Shown here: piece by piece, positions 55,701 through 64,000 of the stretch
Layout: every line of letters starts with the position of its first letter
Position numbering within the stretch: the first letter of the stretch is position 1
Position numbers and translations under genes: made by a program
Notes under the pieces: model-generated
What the model was told of the DNA's origin: nothing
What the model saw: the letters and a program-made list of their open reading frames with translations, nothing else
The model's database searches: none
DNA from: Apoda limacodes
Lineage: Eukaryota > Arthropoda > Insecta > Lepidoptera > Limacodidae
Assembly: GCA_946406115.1 (NCBI GenBank)
Contig: OX291545.1
Span: forward strand, 7,006,001 to 7,070,000
Reading direction: 5' to 3'
Length of the DNA: 64,000 bases

Positions 55701-58700
55701 AAAAAATACTGTTGCAAAAAATGTTTGCTTAAAATGATGTAATGTTGAAAAAATTATAGTTGTCTAAGTTTTTAGTGAAAGTAAAACAAACAGTCCTACA
55801 AAAACTAGTACATTTCAATGTTCGTTCCTCCACACCCTTTATTCCCAAAAGACTGAAGTTACCTATTTACAGGTAAATTATATTACGCACCACTTAAAAA
55901 TTAGCTTAAACTAGGACATCTGGGCTGAAAACCCAATTTCCTAATTGAATCCACTTCAAGTTATTCGTGTTGTCAAGTATTGGCCGCAAGCCCAACTTAC
56001 CTTGGGTTGGTAAGCTCCAATATAACTTTACTAATTTAGTGGCTCACGTTCTTAGATGATTTAAAGAAAATAAAAAATTACCTGATTTAATTAATTTTAT
56101 GCTGAAATAGATAAAAAGATGGAAAAATATTTATACATACCTAATAACAACAAAACAACACACATTTACCTAAAATAAAATTATCCTGTGTTGTAACAAT
56201 CAATTCAAAATGAACTTTAATATTCTTTTAGATATTTTTTATTTGTATTTATAAAAAAAATAAAGATAAAGCAGAATTCATTAGTTATACTTAGTCCTAA
56301 GTTAATATGAAGGGTGAGCTTTTGGCAGACGCGTTGCTATCGCTCAGGGGAAAGCACGGCCCGCGCCGCGGTGAAAGCTTTCCAGGGCTTAAACGCGAGT
56401 CAGTGAAATGTAAAATCTTATTACAGACTCAGCACATAGTTAGAATAAACAATGTTTTGAAGTTACTCATTCAGTTTTCTTTTTATTTCTATAAATATTT
56501 GTGGAAAAGTTGCTTATAAAATATTTTGTGGGTTCGTATTTTTGTGAAAAAGGAACTTTTTATTTTTAATAAGATGTGAGTATTTTTATTAATTTATTTA
56601 CTTTTCACGAAGTACTAGAAGTGATTTATGCTTAAGAATAACTTAACAGCTGCTTTGCACAGTTACTTTGGAATGTCACAAATGAGGGAATTAATAATAT
56701 ACTCCATCATTATTTATAATCTGTCCTTACGATGTAGATATTTATTATTCAATTGAATATTTCTCTTGAAATTAAAATACCCTAGACTTAGAGTATAATA
56801 TTGTAATATTGTATGTGTGTCATATTTTATGCATGAATTTACTACATCTAGGTATTCAATAACATTTCATAAACTAAGTTACCTACATACAACAATTAGA
56901 TATTGATAAGGTTTTTCTGATGGAATCCAGGTTAGTTTTTCTGTATTAACATAAAAAAAATATTATTATGATACTTATGAAGATAATAATTTTTATTTTG
57001 TATCCATTATTTGAAATGTATATATTATATTATTTTCAAAATCGGCAGATTTTTTTAAATTTTACAGACGTAGTAAACAATTTTTGTTTAGAAAAATTAT
57101 AATCAGAAGTAGATAACATTTATTTATTCTCATAAAGACCACAGTGATAAACGAACATGACGGATCAATCACTTTGTAGCATTAAGGCTGTCAAGAACTG
57201 GCATTGTTATTGTTATTGATCGATCTTGAAATAAATGAATGCTAACAATAACAAAGATAAAACTACATCCAATAAAATTATAAAATATTAGACAAAAATA
57301 CATACGCTCATACATACACACACACAGACACTGTACTTTTAAGTATAGTGCAACAAACTTTACTGACCTGGCGGTCAAAAATCAAAACTACAATCACCAT
57401 ATTGAAATGGTGCGAACTTCCAACGACACTAGCGACCAAAACCCAAGGTTAGGGGGTCAGAAAAGTTTGTTAAGATCGAAAGCGACAACTTATCAACGGA
57501 TAGTCGAAATTCAACGTTTGAGGTGCCTACGTTGTAAAAAAGATTTAAAATATTATGAATATAATGATTTTTTCATGATAATTAGAAAATTTGTGAGTGT
57601 TTAGTATATTTGTTACTACTTCACGCCACAGCAACTTTAGCTGAAATTTGAAAGAATTTGAAAAAAATTAAACTCCGTATATGCTATTGCTTTAATTCTT
57701 TGCTATAATAAATTAAAAATTATCAGGGTGTTGCCCTAGGAATACCACACCGATAACCGAATTCAGCGAGGGCAGAGCCGCTGGCAAAAGCTAGTGCAGC
57801 AATAAATAGAAATTTCACTTTGTCATAGCATTGTCGATGAAACTACGCTATCGACTCTGATAGAAAATCGAATACATGACTATGCACATAGATTTTTCAT
57901 CTGCCGATGCTTTATTTATTTTTTCTTGTTATGGATTGTCACATGTGCAGAAGTGCAGGGAAATGGCTCAGTTGTATTCGAAATTGATAGCTTTCTAGTC
58001 TATTGTGTTCGTTTTGGGATAAAAGTTAAAAAATAATAATTATGCTCCTGTACCCAGCAATTCTTCATCCATTGATTTTGTATTGGTGCCCAAAAGAATA
58101 CTATTGTTTAAAAACAAATTTTTAAGCGTTCATTTTCCAATATTTTTAGCGCAGTGGTTCATAGTTTAACTGCGCACTTTTGTACATTTATTAATATATT
58201 AGTTATAAGATTTGAGTGTTAACTTGCTTCATAATTTAATAATAGATTATTCACCAATTTCACCAATTAACTTTGAAGTCAAATCACTTGACATTTGTAT
58301 GAAAAATAGTAGTTTCTAATGAACATTAAACGTCACAACGATTAATTCTCAGTATTTCCACTTCTTTTGTTTTTTTTTCTAGTCGAAGTGGCCATTTCCA
58401 TCAAATAAGTTTTGCTGAAGCTGAAAATTCAGCGGTGAAAGTTTTCATACAAATTTTTAGTTGTTTTTCTTGTTATCTTGTGATTCTTAATTCAAATAAC
58501 ATTAAATCACTAAAAATATAATGAAATTAAGTACAATATCGGATCTCTAGAGATTTAATGACTTAGTCAAGGTAAGGTTTTTATGATATATAATTGGACA
58601 ATGTCGAGTAGGTGGTGTTTAAAACTATATTATTATAAAAAAAATCTACTTCCTTTACTTTCTATATAGAAATCAAAGTAATTTGACATTTTATAACTTT

Positions 58701-59578
58701 TTTAAATCGATAAACTAGATACTACAGTTTCAGTATCAAAATTATTTTTGGGCGAAAAAAAGGACGTAGGAACCAGTCAGCAAGTCATAAAAATTCCACT
58801 ACTACAATATTTTATATTATTTGATAAGTAAATCTCATGCATTGTCAATAATAAAAAGTTATATGCTCATATAATTGAGCAGGTCAGACCTTATCCAAAA
58901 TGAGTCGTTTTGATTTGTTACGTTTTTTATTTTCTATTTTTCTGAGGATTATTAATTTCTCTTTAGGTAGTCTTTTAGTTTAAAGAAAGTTTATGTTTAT
59001 CTATGATTTCAACCTTTTTTACCCGACAACAGCTCACCCAAAAGTTTTTTTTTTTTAGCAGGAGGGTATAGTTATGTTTTTACAGGTAAGAATGTATGTT
59101 CATCTGTTCCCTGATTTCTAAACTACATACCTACTATAATTTGGTAAATGAAATATCGTTTGAAGCGTCTTTATAGTCTGCTGGTTAAAGGCCTGTGCAG
59201 TCACACTAAGTGCAATATAGTGCCCTCTATATAGAAGGAAGGAACCAAATAAGGAATATATATTCAAGATATTGTAAGGTTAACTAATCTCAGGGCAAGG
59301 TGTATGCGACCATGGTGGCCTCTATTAAGCAGATAAGAATAATATTAGTTTTCGTACTTTTTAGAACGCTTTAGTTTTTGTAGTTAGTAATTGATAAAAA
59401 ATATCGAAAGTAAATGGATAGGTAAAAACCTATTCAAACGTATCTAAATGAAATGAATTCCTATCTCAAAAGAGGCAAGGTCAAGAGGATCATATACCGA
59501 CGAATTTGTATAAAAGCATTTACGAGGGTAATCAAAGCGAAAAATGTGTAACAGGGCAAGTGGAAATGAACAACCTCT
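55701..59578. other. Long AT-rich stretch without a supported gene
   Basis: A short GC-rich islet at 56307-56410 opens with an ATG (MKGELLADALLSLRGKHG) and could be a lone exon, but no splice sites or homology can be claimed. The ORF at 57407-57604 ends with LRCLRCKKDL and has no recognisable domain. An alternating CATACACACACACAG run lies near 57312. Nothing else stands out. Confidence 0.4.
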
Positions 59579-60515
59579 GGGGCCTGATTCTCGTGCTGAT
59601 AGAAATAATCTCGAATCCTAGATATTTTTAATAGATTAACTGGTCGGTAGCAGTAGAGACAGGATGGGAGTCAAAATTACTATATTAGTTGACGGCTAAA
59701 TAGTTTTGATTTGGGGGGCTGGGAGTGAGTGCTTTCAATCCCCCTTTTTTATTTAAAAAAATACAGTCACATAAAATTATGTTCGGTACAAGCATTGCTG
59801 GTGACGATGGACTCTATTGATCATCAAACTGGGAAGTTATAGGGAAACATCCTCTATTAATTGAAAAATCGGCCAAGTGCGAGTCGGACCCGCGTACTAT
59901 TATTTATAAAAACGGCAAAAAATCACGTTTGTTGTATGAGATTAAATATTTGTTTTATTTTAATTTAATTATTTATTTCTAAAGTGACTATATAACTAAA
60001 TATTCTGTGAATATGTTATAGCGGCTACAAAAATACATCTTTTGTGAAAATTTCAACTGTCTAACTATCACGGTTCATGAGATACAACCTGGTGACAGAC
60101 GGACAGACAACGGGGTCTTAGTGTTAGGGTTTCACTAATTACCCTTTTGGGTACGGAACCCTAAAAAGGAGGAGTAGCAATAGGGGTATTTGTGATCCCT
60201 CTTTTCTTAGAGGAGTCATAAAACTCATTAGAAAGCACTCAAACGCAAAATCGAAACTATTTAGCCGTCAATTTATATCACAAATTCTGACTTCTTTTCA
60301 TACCACTTTTCGTGCGACATCCCATCTCTACCGCTACCGACCACTCGATGCATCTCGATCGCTAAAGATTCTAAGAATACGTACAACTACTATTTAGTAA
60401 CTAGCCGATCTATCGACGAAAACAATTACCGCCGATAAAAAAGCCATGAGTAGGTTAATAAACTAAATAGTTCTCGAATTCGAGATTACCTATATCAATA
60501 CGAGAATCAGGCCCC
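59579..60515. mobile_element. TIR transposon interrupted by a nested repeat
   Basis: GGGGCCTGATTCTCG at 59579 pairs with CGAGAATCAGGCCCC ending at 60515. Pairing continues imperfectly inward, including TGACGGCTAAATAGTTTTGA near 59690 against TCGAAACTATTTAGCCGTCA near 60255. The total is 937 bp, of which about 300 bp in the middle is a later insertion. No transposase is present, so it is non-autonomous. The superfamily is not determined. Confidence 0.65.
59869..60167 (+). repeat. Dispersed lepidopteran repeat (GGTACGGAACCCTAAAAA family), copy 2
   Basis: It starts ATCGGCCAAGTGCGAGTCGG, contains AAATTTCAACTGTCTAACTA and ACAGACGGACAGACAACGG, and ends GGGTACGGAACCCTAAAAA. It sits inside the TIR element at 59579-60515. 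Confidence 0.75.
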
Positions 60516-61625
60516 CTGTCCTCCCCTTGTAAAAAACAGCCATGATATTATATGTGTTAGGTACTTATATATGTTAATTCTCAAAAAACTTGGCCCGAAT
60601 ACTTAATTTTATGGAAATAGCAACAAGTGCATGAACGCAATGGATTTGTAGCAAAAGTTGGTCGTTTCTTATTTATATCTACATGTTTTTCTAAAAATTT
60701 GCAGCAATTACATAGATTCGAAAACCTGTTAATTACTCTCTCGTTACTTCTTGCTTGAATACATATTTTGATACATAAAATAAAATACACTAAAATAAAT
60801 TAAAAATGAACTACCTATTAAAATTAAAGTAAATCAAAACTAACATTTCATGCTTGATAGATAAAAAATATATATAAAATAAAAACACAAATAAATGAAA
60901 AATAGTCATAACAAACAATAATAATTTGAATAATATGTGTGTGTGTGTGTGTGTGTGTTAAAATTGTAGCATGTATGGTAAGTTAGCAAGCAGTAGGTTC
61001 TGGTAAATTATCAGTACCTATTGATTTCCTTTATTAAAATTGTTTTTGGGAATCATCGCATATGGGCCTTTGGTGGACACTATTGGACTAGACTCAAACA
61101 AACATCATTGATATTTTAGTAATTCACTCATATCGACATAACCTAACCGACACATGAACATACATAATAACGCACTTACACACAAAATGCCCTAAATAGA
61201 AGCTTGTAGGGCAAACTGTCAAACCCCTAGTGATGGAAATCTAGTTACTTGTAATTCTACGTGATAATTTAACTTCGACTGCGCAAAAGCTTGTTTACGA
61301 AGTTTAATTGGGTTTTATTAGTTTCCACAGCTTTTTCAAGCTAGCGTTCCCAACAAACTCGGTAAACAAATACGACTATACTAATGAAAATCGTGCGGGT
61401 GTAATTAAGTTTTTCTGCTTTTGACACAGAAACATTATTTCGTTAACCAAATGTGGGTCTTACAAGTTAAGTAAGATTCCGTGGAATAAGTGCATTAAAA
61501 ATATTTTCCTAATTTAAATACAACACTGTGTGGCGGTTCACATAAGACACCGTTTTGGTTATTAAAAGAATTTTTGCTTAAATATTTTAGGAAAGGTACA
61601 ATTTCATTTTTAATTCAATTTTTAT
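60516..61625. other. AT-rich stretch with a (GT)n microsatellite
   Basis: A run of about 21 bases of alternating GT lies at 60938-60958. The ORF at 60581-60790 has no domain. No other feature seen. Confidence 0.5.
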
Positions 61626-62285
61626 ATGGATATTACGATGGCAATGTTCAATGTCTATGTCGCGCCTATACCGTTTGTTATTACGAACGCCACTCTCGAA
61701 CTTGTCGATAAACATACATACCTAGAGCAAGTAGTCCAGTTATGTAGATCCAACTTTGAAAAAGAAGCTAACCGAAGAATTCAGCTCGGTTGGGCAGCGT
61801 TCGGGAAACTACGCAACATTTTTTCGTCCAAAATACCTCTGTGCCTGAAGACGAAAGTCTACAATCAGTGTGTGTTGCTAAACGCCAGTGATGATTTATG
61901 GTACAGAAACATGGTTTCTTACTGTTGGCCTCTTAAATAAGCTCTGAGTCGCTCAGCGAGCTTTGGAAAGACCCATGCTCGGTGTTTTTTCGCCGAAGAA
62001 CCAAAGTTACCGACATAGCTCAAAAAGTTAGCAAGCTAAAGTGGCAATTGGCAAGCCACATTGCTCGTCGAACCGATAACTGATTGGGAAGAAAGGTTCT
62101 CGAGTGGTGACCACGGATAGGAAGGCGCAGCGTGTGACGGCCTCCTACCAGGCTGACAGACGACCTGGTTAGAGCCGCAGGCAGCCGATGAACGCGGGTG
62201 GCTCAGGTCCGGCCGTTGTGGAGACATATGGGGGAGTCCTACGTTTAGCAGTGGACGTCTTCCGGCTGAAACGACGACAGTTTCA
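61626..62285 (+). mobile_element. RTE-type LINE fragment, C-terminal region
   Basis: The open part (61626-61940) contains LELVDKHTYLEQVVQL, RRIQLGWAAFGKLRNIFSSK and LKTKVYNQCVLL, matching the region after the RT in RTE LINEs. Further on, in broken frames, blocks like SHIARRTDN, RPPTRLTDDLV and a final QWTSSG correspond to the same C-terminus as 31520-31966. Several stops make it a pseudogene. It lies on the opposite strand to the copies at 5.5 and 32 kb. Confidence 0.75.
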
Positions 62286-64000
62286 CTTTAGTACTTATTG
62301 GTATAGACGCAATAAATTTTCATTTTTATTTAAAAGTGGTCATTTACTCCAACGCACTTTAATAAAAGTAAAAAAAAACGATTGTCAGCTTTCGGAGCTT
62401 ATACAAAGTGAAATTTTATGAAAAACTGATTAGTTAAAATAAACTTTGCCAAATTGAAATAGTTGTATTCGGAAAGTAAATAAAATTGTTTTTAATATTA
62501 TTTGATATTAATATTGTTTGCAAAGTAACTAAATAGAAAAAACTATCTTACCAAAGATGGAACAATTATGGTAGCTGCGTTCCAACGATGTCTTGTGTCG
62601 TGGAATGATAATGAAATAAATAATTTATTCCATTACGTTGATAACAAGTTTTATGTTAGCTGAGTATTTTGATCGTAATAACGTCACATATATAAATAAT
62701 TTGTTTTGTTTCAATATTTCTAGATATTACAGTACAATAAATATACGAGCATATAGTACCTAGGTGACCTAGCTTTGCTAGGTAGTTTTATTTTGAAAAA
62801 TGCTGTGTTTTCAAAAATCGCGTTTTTATGTACGAAAAGTTAAAAAGCAAAATAAATAACAAAGAAATAATCACGGCAGTGTTTGTATAAGCCTAATTTA
62901 AATAAAAATATGACTTTGACTTTTGACTTTCCATAGCAGTTAAAGCTGTATAAAGCAATTACCTGACTTATAATCCACCTAAGTTCTTGTATGGTTCTAA
63001 TAAGATGTGTGAGTTCTATATCCGAGCTCATATCCTGCTTGTTACTTGTCTAGGGCCAACTCAGCAGGCCAAACATTCACCCATCTATCAGTCTTGTCAA
63101 CTCGTCAACAATATGATTCAGTACCAGACTGACTGACGCTTGCTATGGCGAAAAATGTTTTTTGTCATAAGTTTCTTAGTATTCCAAAAATTACATTTAA
63201 ATTAAATTTTAAGTTACTTATAATATATTTTGGTCTCAACTGTAAGTGTATAATGGTTGTCTTATAATAAATACATAAACAAATGAATGGATGAATGAAT
63301 GAATGAATGAATAAATATTACCATTGATAATTGAAACGTTAGTACAACCAAAAGCTTTCAGCGTTGGAAAACATCAGTATGCAACCTAAAGCTGTACAAT
63401 GGATTCTAAAGTTATTATGTTAAGGCTAATAAATAATATTGTATACGAATCAATATTATAAAAGTGCTGCAGGCTCAAATTGCCATTATGAGTGCCATTG
63501 TTAATCATCCCATTGTCATTTGGTTCCATGTTATCAATACTTATTTTAATTAAGTATTGATAACAACATTATAAGTCTCTGAAATAGGTTGAGGACCTTT
63601 CGTATGCCTGCACTTAGTCAACAAAACGCACGCTCAGAGTTACTTTTTAAGATATTTTATGTCACTGGTACTCTCCGGTGAATCATGTGTTTTAATTATT
63701 AACTTTAAGTTCATTTAGTAAAAGTAATATGTACACAGTAAAAACAACCAAAATGATGTATCTACTACGTAATTCTAAATTAATGTTTCTTTTCTTTTTA
63801 TTTATTTTTTAAGATGCGTTCCGAATTTTTTAATAATAATCTTTTTTTCAAATCCTTAGAACAAAAATTATTCTTTAAACTTATTTATCCTTGTTGTATT
63901 TAATAAGTAACAAACTACAAAAAATGATCTACTAAATAACATTAAACAAAACATTATCTTTAATGCAATAGTATCAAAAATTAAACTGAAGTGTTATTAA
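62286..64000. other. AT-rich intergenic stretch
   Basis: No gene supported. A GAATGAATGAATGAATGAAT-type microsatellite is at about 63282-63312. An inverted pair of AATACTTATTTTAATTAAGTATTG lies near 63537-63560. Confidence 0.5.

Noticed and set aside
56307..56519. Small ORF MKGELLADALLSLRG...
   Set aside because: It begins in a GC-rich islet but runs into low-complexity AT DNA, with no domain and no convincing splice site, so it is not called as a gene.

Overview
The window looks like repeat-rich, non-coding DNA from a moth or butterfly. No host gene can be supported with confidence. The lepidopteran assignment is an inference from repeat families I recognise: a tRNA-derived SINE, the dispersed family ending in GGTACGGAACCCTAAAAA, RTE and CR1-group LINEs, and LINE tails with CCTGATGGTAAGCGGCCACC. 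The flanks are AT-rich with many microsatellites. There is no prokaryotic gene organisation and no CRISPR array.

Layout. (1) 1-12.4 kb: LINE tails, a SINE, a 17-copy 24-bp minisatellite, and a near-perfect inverted repeat with 1,318-bp arms (8408-9725 and 10264-11581). (2) 12,418-30,914: one 18.5-kb element bounded by 5.6-kb direct repeats. These begin TGTAGT, end ACTACA, and are flanked by the 4-bp duplication CACT. This is the form of an LTR retrotransposon, but the LTRs are enormous and the 7.3-kb interior holds tandem arrays rather than gag-pol, so I read it as a recent non-autonomous large retrotransposon derivative. (3) 31.2-39.4 kb: a decayed RTE-type LINE and a fuller CR1-group LINE, both on the minus strand. 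A cluster of six CCAATCA motifs lies upstream of the CR1 copy. (4) About 42.66-53.97 kb: a compact Polinton/Maverick (adintovirus-like) element with ~1.3-kb terminal inverted repeats. (5) 54-64 kb: AT-rich DNA with a foldback MITE, a nested TIR transposon and a plus-strand RTE fragment.

The Polinton-like element is the most gene-rich part. From right to left on the minus strand it carries a spliced protein-primed-type DNA polymerase B gene, a FtsK/HerA-type packaging ATPase, a small basic protein with a hydrophobic tail, a 262-aa protein of unknown function, a retrovirus-type integrase with C-terminal chromodomain, a 263-aa probable structural protein, a glycine-rich small virion-type protein and an adenain-like cysteine protease. 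Polymerase and integrase would copy and insert the element; the ATPase, protease and small proteins belong to a virion assembly set. I find no double jelly-roll major capsid gene. Several interior ORFs overlap as TAATG or ATGA. Each TIR also carries a complete copy of a further gene with its own TATA box. The copy is dead or nearly so: stops and frameshifts break the polymerase, integrase, protease and ATPase, the last inside its P-loop.
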